The notes under the pieces are model-generated. The model ran no database searches. It was not told where the DNA came from and was given only the letters and a program-made list of their open reading frames with translations. A stretch of 19,332 bases of DNA from Candidatus Poseidoniales archaeon (GTDB lineage: Archaea; Thermoplasmatota; Poseidoniia; Poseidoniales; Poseidoniaceae), in NCBI GenBank assembly GCA_012270265.1, contig JAAXIR010000046.1, forward strand, positions 4,015 through 23,346, read 5' to 3'. Below are positions 1-6,899 of the stretch, one piece after another; within the stretch, counting starts at the first letter, position 1; each line of letters opens with the position of its first letter. Position numbers and translations under genes: made by a program.

Positions 1-384
1 CATATCGAGTTCCAAAGCATTTACAATTGGCATATCTGAGTCGAATCTGTTGGCCCATGTTGTGAAAAAGTCACCTGTTGCAAGTGAAGAAATTGCTGAC
101 GCGTGAGCTTTGATTGGAACATTTTCAAAGCGCTCTGAAATCGAGGCACAACCTCCACTGAATGGATAGCGTCGTGAGGTGAGAACAATTTCTCGAAGTA
201 TAAGGTCCTCACCGAGTTGACCAACAATGCGCTCCTGTTGGAGCAGTTGGTACCAAGCGGTACCAGAATCAATGAGGATGGCTTCCTTTGAACCCATCAG
301 CAGGACCGCATTCGCATCGTGATGAATTCCAGGGAGACGCACGATGCGCATGAAGGCCGGTATTCCCTCAAGTGTTTGAACCAT
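1..384 (-). CDS. Metallo-beta-lactamase-fold protein, metal motif lost, partial
   Basis: The first 128 residues of a minus-strand gene that runs off the left edge. The N-terminal pattern of hydrophobic strands followed by ILIDSGT (about residues 36-42) is typical of the metallo-beta-lactamase fold (VLIDTG in the family). The next strand, EIVLTSRRYPFSGG (residues 65-78), sits exactly where the family has its THxHxDHxGG zinc motif, but every metal ligand is replaced (S70, R72, P74, F75); only the flanking T and GG remain. It is therefore probably not a classical zinc hydrolase. The ATG at 384 is the first ATG after an upstream in-frame TAA at 418-420. It diverges from the L40e gene across 61 nt. 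The rest of the protein is outside the window, so later ligands cannot be checked. Confidence 0.7.
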   Translation of the reverse strand, partial: MVQTLEGIPAFMRIVRLPGIHHDANAVLLMGSKEAILIDSGTAWYQLLQQERIVGQLGEDLILREIVLTSRRYPFSGGCASISERFENVPIKAHASAISSLATGDFFTTWANRFDSDMPIVNALELDM

Positions 385-417
385 GGCATCCTGTTGTCTC
401 GATTCCGGTGGTTGCGG

Positions 418-424
418 TTAAATA
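418..424 (+). promoter_or_regulatory. TATA-like box of the L40e gene
   Basis: TTAAATA ends 21 nt before the ATG at 446. Archaeal transcription normally starts about 25 nt downstream of the TATA box centre, so the transcript would be leaderless or nearly so. No Shine-Dalgarno sequence lies before the ATG. Confidence 0.55.
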
Positions 425-445
425 GAGGAAGTTGGTCGCAAGGCC

Positions 446-595
446 ATGGCACGATTTCCTGAGGCTGAGGCTCGTATGCTTCAACGTAAAATTTGCATGA
501 AGTGCAATGCTCGTAACGCTGTTCGTGCTGCTCGCTGCCGAAAGTGTGGCTACAAGGGCCTGCGTCCAAAGAACATTGAGCGTAAGGGCAACTGA
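446..595 (+). CDS. rpl40e: 50S ribosomal protein L40e
   Basis: A 49-residue basic protein beginning MARFPEAEAR, which is the usual start of archaeal L40e. Four cysteines (C17, C20, C31, C34) form a CxxC...CxxC zinc ribbon and the C-terminus is rich in Lys and Arg, as in stand-alone archaeal L40e (about 50 residues; in eukaryotes it is fused to ubiquitin). It is a structural protein of the large ribosomal subunit. The gene is preceded by a TATA-like box at leaderless spacing and its TGA lies 3 nt from the convergent stop of the prepilin peptidase gene. Although short, the family match, length and zinc ligands make this one of the safest calls in the window. Confidence 0.95.
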   Translation: MARFPEAEARMLQRKICMKCNARNAVRAARCRKCGYKGLRPKNIERKGN

Positions 596-598
596 TCT

Positions 599-1597
599 TC
601 ACGGTAGTATCAATGGCAAAATGGATGCCATTGGATCCCCAATCAACCACAGTGGTAGAATTGCTGGGAACAAGAACAACAACAAGGGTAGTTTCAAACT
701 GACCCATATGCGTTCAGCACCGATCTCCTCCAATCGCTTGATGTGGTCGTTCATCTCCTCATCCGTCGGCGTTCTACGTGGTGCACGCTTTTTGTGAATC
801 AAGACTGTCTCACCACTCGGCATATCCATCGTATCAGATAGAATCCAAACATGCCTCTCACGGACGGATGCTAATGGTACAGAAAGAGACATCCAAGCCA
901 TGAAGATGTCCGAGATGTTCCTTACAGAACCTGTTGCTATGTTTCTCAGCAGCAGGATAATTGGGATAAGCACAAACAAAAATCCACCCCAAATCAAGAG
1001 ACTCAGTGATGGAGGGAGGTGCAAAACAATCTCACTCATCGCTGTATCTGAGTAGACCGGTACTTCTGCCCATGAAGGGAAGAGCAGTGTCACCCACATC
1101 AACGCCTTTGCATCAGCCCCGCCATGGATGAACCTGAATCTCCAAGCTAGGTCAATGACAAACAGCGTGAACAATGCACCAATGTACGACCACCACAAGG
1201 TCGCTTCCGTTGTCGCCTCGCCAACGAGGACGTCGAGTGGTGAAACCTCGATGAACCGTAGAGCTCCTGCGATTATTCCGAACGCAGAAAGGAAATACCA
1301 CAACAGAACGATCTGATCCATCCGATTTCCTTGACGGGCATCCCTCATTGTGGGTCTTCCGATTACAGAACCACTTGCATAGGCAAGAAGGGCAGATGCT
1401 GTGAGCCATACGGACCAATGAGGGCCTCCTATCAATAAATCGAGAGACCAGATGAATACGATCGGCTTGGTCCAAACCATCCAATGTTCGTTCGAAACAC
1501 GACGTTCCTTATGGTCGAACCATGCAGCCCATCCCATACAGAGAATGAGAACACCCATTCGTGCCCAACCAAGAATGCTTTCTGCATCGGCATCCAT
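599..1597 (-). CDS. A24-family prepilin/archaellin peptidase (FlaK/PibD-like)
   Basis: A multi-pass membrane aspartic protease of about 332 residues. The first membrane helix is followed by FDHKERRVSN (D28), and a later helix ends in HGGADAKAL (D162); these are the two catalytic aspartates of the archaeal FlaK/PibD family, where the second motif is a variant of GxGD. The enzyme cleaves the class III signal peptides of archaellins and type IV pilin-like proteins at the cytoplasmic membrane face. It is longer than FlaK (about 230 residues), with a charged segment near 265-300 and a last hydrophobic hairpin. The start ATG at 1597 was preferred to upstream in-frame starts because it gives a short N-terminus and has a TATA-like box 23 nt upstream; an ATG at 1660 is the alternative. 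No pilin or archaellin gene is in the window, so the substrate is unknown. Confidence 0.85.
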   Translation of the reverse strand: MDADAESILGWARMGVLILCMGWAAWFDHKERRVSNEHWMVWTKPIVFIWSLDLLIGGPHWSVWLTASALLAYASGSVIGRPTMRDARQGNRMDQIVLLWYFLSAFGIIAGALRFIEVSPLDVLVGEATTEATLWWSYIGALFTLFVIDLAWRFRFIHGGADAKALMWVTLLFPSWAEVPVYSDTAMSEIVLHLPPSLSLLIWGGFLFVLIPIILLLRNIATGSVRNISDIFMAWMSLSVPLASVRERHVWILSDTMDMPSGETVLIHKKRAPRRTPTDEEMNDHIKRLEEIGAERIWVSLKLPLLLFLFPAILPLWLIGDPMASILPLILP

Positions 1598-1620
1598 TGA
1601 AGTGTCCACGTCGCCAATGA

Positions 1621-1627
1621 CCTTAAA
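1621..1627 (-). promoter_or_regulatory. TATA-like box of the prepilin peptidase gene
   Basis: On the minus strand TTTAAGG ends 23 nt before the ATG at 1597, close to the spacing of the L40e box. This supports the shorter start over the ATG at 1660. Confidence 0.4.
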
Positions 1628-1677
1628 GACGGCCCACGACAAGAAGGAAGTATTGGGCATTCCAAGGGGCTGACAAG

Positions 1678-1944
1678 ATGGACGTTGAGACACGACTACA
1701 ACAAGTTGCAACCGTCATCAATCAAATCGATGACCCAAAGGTTCCTCGAAACATTCGCAAACAAGCGAAAGAGACCTGTGAGAACTGGTTACTCAACAAA
1801 GGGAAGAAACTCGATGTGCGTATCGCTATGTCCCAGTCAAAGCTGGAGGAATTGTACGAAGATCCGAACATTCCTCCCGAATTCGGAACACTCATTCTCA
1901 TGATCAATACTGAACTGGAAAAGATTCTCACAGATATTCTGTGA
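1678..1944 (+). CDS. UPF0147 family protein
   Basis: An 88-residue soluble, mostly helical protein of the archaeal UPF0147 family. Family features visible here are the early VINQIDDPKVPRNIRKQAK segment (about residues 15-33), which resembles a HEAT-like helical hairpin, and the closing run of hydrophobic residues from about 63 (IPPEFGTLILMIN). The length matches the family (about 85-95 residues). Function is unknown; the family is conserved in archaea. The ATG at 1678 is the clear start. The upstream region has only a weak box (AGTATTG, 1649-1655). Its TGA directly abuts the TGA of the convergent permease gene, together forming TGATCA. Confidence 0.9.
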   Translation: MDVETRLQQVATVINQIDDPKVPRNIRKQAKETCENWLLNKGKKLDVRIAMSQSKLEELYEDPNIPPEFGTLILMINTELEKILTDIL

Positions 1945-3372
1945 TCACTCTTCTTCTTCCAGTTGTTCATACAGGGATTCCAAGACCATTCTGTTGGATT
2001 TCTTCAATCGTCCAGATTCAACATCAATGTTGTTCAATTGGAGAACGTAGGCATCGTTGTCGTACAAGGAGGCTGCCTCTTGGATGAACGTATACTGTTC
2101 TGTTGTGATGCGGTTTCGCTTCAGAGAGCGCTCAATGGCATGCTTTGCTGCAACCTTGGTCATTTGACGATCACTTAATCCGAGGATACGTTGGAGTTCT
2201 TCCAACGATCGACTTTCATGACTGGAGATTCGACCGTCCTTCAGGGCCTCCTTCCAAGCCTCATCGATTGATGGAGCACGTTCTGCAAGCAGAATAGCAA
2301 TCGGACGAGTCGGTTCAATGTTTTCAAGAACAATCTTGAAAATGACTGTGAACGGAACGACCAGAACCATACCAAGGATACCCCATACCCAATACGAGTA
2401 CGCTGTTGTAAGCAGCAGCAAGACAGGGGATATGTCCAACGCACGTCCTGCCCACTTCGTTTCAATGATGCTTCCCCAGAGTTGTTGGTTTGATACGAGT
2501 AAAATCAACATGATAAACCAGCCAACAGGAGAGAGAGTTACGAATCCGAGAATCAGCGGTGGAATCGTTGCAATCAGTGAACCAATGTAAGGCACATAAG
2601 TGAGGAGGAAGGTGCGCAACGCCCACGTAAACCACAAATCGATTCCGAAGATGAAGAGGATGATTGCTGTAATCCCTGCAGTACCCAAACCAACGCCCGT
2701 TTTTACAACAACATAAGTATTGATGCTCTCCTGAATTTGGATTTGCATATCTTGAACACGACCTGATACACCACCTGGCCAAGCTCTCTCAATTCGCCCA
2801 GGCAAAAAGTTCGCTTCAAAGATGATAAAAATAAGGAAAAAAGACACTGTTAAACCCATCCCCAATAAGCTGCCCACACTGGAGACCACTCCACCAACAA
2901 GATCGGCAATGCCTGAATCACTCGACAAAAGACCCATTTCTGCTAAGTCTTCCGTGAACGTTCCATTCGTAGAGTTCAACGATTCAGTAATCGAAGAGCC
3001 GACGACCGGCGTTCCTTTCAATTGGTCCCAACGCTTGTCCAATTTCTGATTGTATTGTTTGATTCGATCTTCATCATCAGCAAGATCGCTCACTTGATCG
3101 AAGGCAAGATATCCCGCAGCAACCACAATTAAAAATGCAGAGAGAATCATCGTTACGTAGGAAAGACCGATTGGGAAACCACTCTTCGAGAGATAATCGG
3201 CACCAGGTTTCAGCACAAAATAAATTCCAAGTGCGATGAAAAACGGTTGGAAGATTCCTTTGAGTTCAATCATCCAAACCGTGAGCAACGTCAGAAGGAT
3301 GGCTGCAAAGGCAAGGTTACCGAGACGCTTGTGAAACGTCTCATTATCGAACACAGACTCTTGCCCGTCCAT
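1945..3372 (-). CDS. AI-2E family transporter (permease) with C-terminal helical extension
   Basis: A 475-residue integral membrane protein of the AI-2E transporter (PerM/YdiK/TqsA) family. The core spans residues about 18-355: paired N-terminal helices, a polar extracytoplasmic loop (about 92-155), then the signature VPYIGSLIATIPPLIL (260-275) and DISPVLLLL (313-321). Family members are proposed to export small molecules such as autoinducer-2 or to exchange ions; the substrate here cannot be read from sequence. After the last helix comes about 115 residues of soluble, charged helices (361-475), including DGRISSHESRSLEELQ (379-394), which looks like a TerB/EF-hand-like helical repeat and is unusual for the family. 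The start ATG is preceded by TTCAAAC ending 22 nt upstream, next to the stop of the MFS gene. Confidence 0.88.
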   Translation of the reverse strand: MDGQESVFDNETFHKRLGNLAFAAILLTLLTVWMIELKGIFQPFFIALGIYFVLKPGADYLSKSGFPIGLSYVTMILSAFLIVVAAGYLAFDQVSDLADDEDRIKQYNQKLDKRWDQLKGTPVVGSSITESLNSTNGTFTEDLAEMGLLSSDSGIADLVGGVVSSVGSLLGMGLTVSFFLIFIIFEANFLPGRIERAWPGGVSGRVQDMQIQIQESINTYVVVKTGVGLGTAGITAIILFIFGIDLWFTWALRTFLLTYVPYIGSLIATIPPLILGFVTLSPVGWFIMLILLVSNQQLWGSIIETKWAGRALDISPVLLLLTTAYSYWVWGILGMVLVVPFTVIFKIVLENIEPTRPIAILLAERAPSIDEAWKEALKDGRISSHESRSLEELQRILGLSDRQMTKVAAKHAIERSLKRNRITTEQYTFIQEAASLYDNDAYVLQLNNIDVESGRLKKSNRMVLESLYEQLEEEE

Positions 3373-3394
3373 ACGTTGCTCTGTTGGATATCAC

Positions 3395-3407
3395 GTTTGA
3401 ATTTATT
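3395..3407 (-). promoter_or_regulatory. Putative AT-rich promoter of the AI-2E permease gene
   Basis: The minus strand reads AATAAATTCAAAC here; TTCAAAC ends 22 nt before the ATG at 3372, and the AATAAAT part overlaps the TAA stop of the upstream MFS gene. Either element could be the TATA-like box. Readthrough from the MFS gene is also possible. Confidence 0.35.
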
Positions 3408-4749
3408 GTGACGTTTGCTCGGTGTGAGAAAACTCAACTTTGAACGAGAGAAGGAATGCAAGTATCATCAAGACGCCACAGATATGGAAGGCTGTATGGT
3501 AATCAAAGAATCCAGTTCGGTCCACCGTAATGGTCCAAACATATCCACCGGTCAGCGGACCCAAGATTCGAGCGAAGGATGAAAGCGATTCTTGAGAACC
3601 CATGACTGCACCTAACTCGTAATCATCACGACGAGCTAATGAAGTAAGTAGCGTGCTTGACGAAGGTTGGAACAATCCGTTTCCTATGGCAATGCATCCT
3701 GTGATGAAAATCATCCAAGCCCAGACGAAGTCCAAAGTCGAATATGGAATCAAGACGAGACCGATTCCAGAGAGGACTGAACCCAATCGTAGGATAAACA
3801 ATGAGCCAAATCTGCGTGTCAGAGGTCCAATCAGACCTCCTTGTGTAACGATGCCGAGAATTCCGATTAATGCAAAGATTCGTCCATTATCGGCCTCACT
3901 AAATCCTAGCCCTCCTGTGGATGGATCCATTTGCGTGTAAAGGATGAAGACAGCATGCATGACGGTGAATCCAAACATGTAGAGGAATGTGACCCACATC
4001 AGCGATCCGATGTTTTTGGTACCGAGCATTCGCTGTACATTGGAAGCCGTTCGTTTCATGGTTGCCCTCCAGGTTTGTGTTTTTCGGGTTGAACGTGCTT
4101 CAGGAGCAAGAGATTCGGGGAGATATCTGAACGCCATTAGAAGGGATACGATTGACAGGACGCTTGCAAGAAGACATGGGAGAAGGTATGGATGCGTATC
4201 GAGAATGGTACCTGTGAAGACATCCCAGCGCTCAGCAGGAGCCGAGAGTTCTCCTCCTAAGAACGGCCCAATGGTGAATCCAAGGCCAAATGCTGCCCCA
4301 ATCAATCCCATCCTCGTAGCGAGTTGTTTCGGCGTACTCACATCTCCGATGTAAGCACGAGCAACTGCAATGTTTCCGTTGAATACGCCCGCGAGGAAAC
4401 GTGCTACGAGAGCCATGAGTAAGGTGTTTGCGAGACCAAACATAGTGAAGAAGACCGTGTTTCCAATCAATCCGATCATCAATACTGGGCGTCGGCCAAT
4501 CCTGTCGCTTAATCCACCCCAAATTGGAGAGAAAAGGAATTGAGCTGCAGAATAAGAAGTCATCAACAAGCCGACCCAAATTCCCGTCGAAGTGATGTTT
4601 TGGTCAGCAGCCAAGTCTTCAACAAGATAGGTTAGGAATGGTATGACAATACCAAAACCGATCATATCGATCATGGTAACCAGGAAGAGAACGACCAGTG
4701 CCCCCTTCCCGGCATCAAGAGTGGATGGTGCGTGAGCGTCATCATCCAT
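3403..4749 (-). CDS. MFS transporter, TetA-like drug:H+ antiporter type
   Basis: A 448-residue protein with about 12 hydrophobic helices, the normal size for the major facilitator superfamily. Motif A is intact between helices 2 and 3 (GGLSDRIGRRPVL, residues 78-90), and the first helix has the D-x-x-G-x-G-x-x-x-P pattern (DMIGFGIVIPFL, 28-39) of the TetA/class B tetracycline and multidrug exporter group. A charged loop with Arg/Lys lies in the centre, as usual between the two six-helix halves. The likely role is proton-driven export of a small molecule; the substrate is not predictable. It begins 49 nt after the lonB stop, and that gap contains two adjacent inverted repeats that could form an operator or an RNA hairpin. 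It ends 30 nt before the permease start, so the two transporters may be cotranscribed. Confidence 0.88.
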   Translation of the reverse strand: MDDDAHAPSTLDAGKGALVVLFLVTMIDMIGFGIVIPFLTYLVEDLAADQNITSTGIWVGLLMTSYSAAQFLFSPIWGGLSDRIGRRPVLMIGLIGNTVFFTMFGLANTLLMALVARFLAGVFNGNIAVARAYIGDVSTPKQLATRMGLIGAAFGLGFTIGPFLGGELSAPAERWDVFTGTILDTHPYLLPCLLASVLSIVSLLMAFRYLPESLAPEARSTRKTQTWRATMKRTASNVQRMLGTKNIGSLMWVTFLYMFGFTVMHAVFILYTQMDPSTGGLGFSEADNGRIFALIGILGIVTQGGLIGPLTRRFGSLFILRLGSVLSGIGLVLIPYSTLDFVWAWMIFITGCIAIGNGLFQPSSSTLLTSLARRDDYELGAVMGSQESLSSFARILGPLTGGYVWTITVDRTGFFDYHTAFHICGVLMILAFLLSFKVEFSHTEQTSQ

Positions 4750-4757
4750 AGTCTGCT

Positions 4758-4771
4758 GGAGGAAGTCCTCC
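4758..4771. repeat. Inverted repeat in the lonB-MFS spacer (arm pair 1)
   Basis: GGAGGA-AG-TCCTCC, two perfect 6-nt arms around a 2-nt centre. It lies between the putative TATA-like box and the start codon of the MFS gene, a typical position for a repressor operator near the transcription start. Confidence 0.5.
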
Positions 4772-4778
4772 CTTTGAA
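4772..4778 (-). promoter_or_regulatory. Weak TATA-like box of the MFS gene
   Basis: On the minus strand TTCAAAG ends 22 nt before the ATG at 4749. The same TTCAAA core at the same spacing precedes the AI-2E permease gene. The box is flanked on one side and overlapped on the other by inverted repeats. Confidence 0.35.
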
Positions 4779-4790
4779 GTCATGCTTCAA
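4774..4790. repeat. Inverted repeat in the lonB-MFS spacer (arm pair 2)
   Basis: TTGAAG-TCATG-CTTCAA, perfect 6-nt arms with a 5-nt loop, starting 3 nt after the first inverted repeat and overlapping the putative MFS box. It could be an operator half of a two-site regulator, or a hairpin downstream of lonB (stop at 4799-4801). Confidence 0.5.
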
Positions 4791-4798
4791 TCGGAGAA

Positions 4799-6835
4799 TC
4801 AAATGGAGGTTGTTGGACCTGTCAAGTCTGGTGTCAGACGGTCGATGACTGAGCCAAGACGCTCGACGAGGCTTTGCTTTTGCTCGTGCGTGATGAGTGC
4901 ATGTTCCATGACCTCGTCCAAGGTATCGACTGCAATGACCTCAATCTTGCCTTCGAATTGCTCGTCCAACAACACGTCTTGCATATTGGAGCGTGGGATG
5001 ACAACCGTCTTCACACCAGCGCGAGCAGCCGCCTCAATCTTGGCAGTGACGCCACCGATAGGCAGAACTTCACCTCGAACGGAGAGCGAACCTGTCATGG
5101 CAAGATCTTGACGAATTGGAATGTTCTCGAGCGCAGAAATAATCGCTGTTGCAATGGTGATGGAGGCAGAGTCGCCGTCGACACCGTGCGTGTCGACAAA
5201 TTGAATGTGGATATCGTAATCTGAGACGTCCTTACCGGTGAGTTTCTTGATGACTGCACTCACGTTGGTAACACTCTCCTTGGCGAGGTCACTCAAACCA
5301 CCTGTGGCGTGAATCTTTCCACCACCACCCTGTGAAGGTGTAACAAGCGCTTCCACAGGCAACATGATGCCTGAGAAGTCGGAGAGACCTGAGTTCGCAC
5401 CAAGGACAGCAAGACCGTTCACACGTCCAACACGGTTTCCGGAGTCGACGATGAGAGCGTAGTCCAAACGACGCTCAATCATTCGATCAGCAACTTGTTG
5501 CTCAAGTGGCTTAGCAATCGAACGTGCTGCTAGAACATGAGCATCCGTGACATACGGTGCACCGTCTTCAGCGGCAAGATCTCCAGCGATTCGAACCAAT
5601 CCACCAAGCTCACGAAGACGAAGGGAAAGTTTGCCTCGACGGCCTGCACGACGCTGGGCTTCACGGAGAATCAAAGCAACACCAGACTTGTCGAAGTGAG
5701 GGATTTCTCGAGTACTGCCAATGTCTCGACGAACTTCTTGGGCAATAAAACGAATCAATCGCTTTCGGTTACGGTTGGTGTCTGGCATTTCCGAGTTCAC
5801 GTAAACCTCGTATCCATACCCACGAATACGACTTCGCAGTGCTGGGTGCATGCCTTGTATAGCATCGAGGTTTCCAGCAGCGATGAGGATAAAATCACAA
5901 GGAACTGGTTCTGTCTTGGTCAGGGCACCGGAAGATCGCTCGGAACGACCTGAAATTGGGAAGGCACGCTCCTGCATGGCCGTTAGCAGCGCTTGTTGTT
6001 CCTCGAGTCGTAGGAGATTGATTTCATCGATGTAGAGAACGCCGTTGTTGGCACGGTGAATGGCACCAGGTTCGACACGGTCATGCGCTGGGGTCTCCAT
6101 ACCACCAGACTGGAACGGGTCATGGCGAACATCGCCAAGAAGCGAACCAGAGAGTGTGGCGGTTGCGTCAACAAACGGTGGCCTCTCATCCAAATCGTGT
6201 TTCACGAGAACCTTTGGAATACGACCCTCATCGCCTGAGCCAAGCCTGCTGCGGATGAACATGTATCCGAACATCAGTAGGAACATTCCAAACAACAGTG
6301 TCAAGATATCTCCGCTTGGAATGGCGACAATAACGAGAAGGAAAGCAACAGCACCGAATCCAATGAGGAGCATTCGCTGAGCTTTTTCTTTCTGCTCTCG
6401 AATAGCTTCCTTCTGGATGCGAACAATGCGCTCTGCACGACCCGCAGGGACCGAACGAACACGGGGTTCGTTTTCATCGTCCTCGTTTGGATAAACCAGG
6501 ACGTCCTCAAGAGCATCTTGGGGCAACAAGTCGGTCATCGAGCGAGCGAGCATCGACTTCCCTGTTCCAGGATCCCCTATCATCAGCATGTGTCTGCGCT
6601 GTTCTGCTGCTTTTCGAATGACGACAGAACCCGCTTCTTGACCGATGACCTGATCGACCAGGCGGTCAGGAATTGGAACATCTTCCGTTGTCTCAAATTT
6701 GACGTCGTCAATCCACTGATCGATGCTTGAAGAAAGCAAATCGTCGGCATCGTTTGATGGCTCAGGTGCCCAAACAGTGACCATTTCAGAGTCATCATCG
6801 CTGATGACATCTTCTATGGGGTCGGCCTCTGACAT
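4799..6835 (-). CDS. lonB: Archaeal membrane-bound Lon protease (LonB)
   Basis: A 678-residue ATP-dependent protease of the archaeal LonB type. Visible parts in order: an acidic N-terminal extension (1-45), the AAA+ module with Walker A GDPGTGKS (87-94), two adjacent transmembrane helices inserted in the AAA+ module (about 155-171 and 177-194), Walker B LYIDEIN (267-273), and the Lon protease domain with the catalytic dyad Ser556 (GVDGDSAS) and Lys599 (PIGGVTAKI). The membrane insertion between Walker A and B is the defining feature of LonB. It degrades damaged or regulatory proteins at the inner face of the cytoplasmic membrane. The ATG at 6835 is preceded by a CCTAAAG box 22 nt upstream. 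All key residues are present. Confidence 0.97.
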   Translation of the reverse strand: MSEADPIEDVISDDDSEMVTVWAPEPSNDADDLLSSSIDQWIDDVKFETTEDVPIPDRLVDQVIGQEAGSVVIRKAAEQRRHMLMIGDPGTGKSMLARSMTDLLPQDALEDVLVYPNEDDENEPRVRSVPAGRAERIVRIQKEAIREQKEKAQRMLLIGFGAVAFLLVIVAIPSGDILTLLFGMFLLMFGYMFIRSRLGSGDEGRIPKVLVKHDLDERPPFVDATATLSGSLLGDVRHDPFQSGGMETPAHDRVEPGAIHRANNGVLYIDEINLLRLEEQQALLTAMQERAFPISGRSERSSGALTKTEPVPCDFILIAAGNLDAIQGMHPALRSRIRGYGYEVYVNSEMPDTNRNRKRLIRFIAQEVRRDIGSTREIPHFDKSGVALILREAQRRAGRRGKLSLRLRELGGLVRIAGDLAAEDGAPYVTDAHVLAARSIAKPLEQQVADRMIERRLDYALIVDSGNRVGRVNGLAVLGANSGLSDFSGIMLPVEALVTPSQGGGGKIHATGGLSDLAKESVTNVSAVIKKLTGKDVSDYDIHIQFVDTHGVDGDSASITIATAIISALENIPIRQDLAMTGSLSVRGEVLPIGGVTAKIEAAARAGVKTVVIPRSNMQDVLLDEQFEGKIEVIAVDTLDEVMEHALITHEQKQSLVERLGSVIDRLTPDLTGPTTSI

Positions 6836-6857
6836 GATGTTTCCTCGTTCTCCTCCC

Positions 6858-6864
6858 CTTTAGG
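6858..6864 (-). promoter_or_regulatory. TATA-like box of lonB
   Basis: On the minus strand CCTAAAG ends 22 nt before the lonB ATG. A purine-rich GGGGAGGAG follows it, but at 14-22 nt from the ATG it is too distant to act as a Shine-Dalgarno site. Confidence 0.35.
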
Positions 6865-6899
6865 ACTTTAGCATAAGCCATAGGGATGGATGGATTGCC

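Noticed and set aside
297..707. Open minus-strand frame of 136 codons lying across the L40e gene
   Set aside because: It is antisense to a secure ribosomal protein gene, has no family resemblance, and overlaps both the metallo-beta-lactamase-fold and peptidase genes.
1598..1711. Longer N-terminus for the prepilin peptidase starting at 1660 or 1711
   Set aside because: It would overlap or crowd the divergent UPF0147 start and add residues without family similarity; the ATG at 1597 has a box at the usual spacing.
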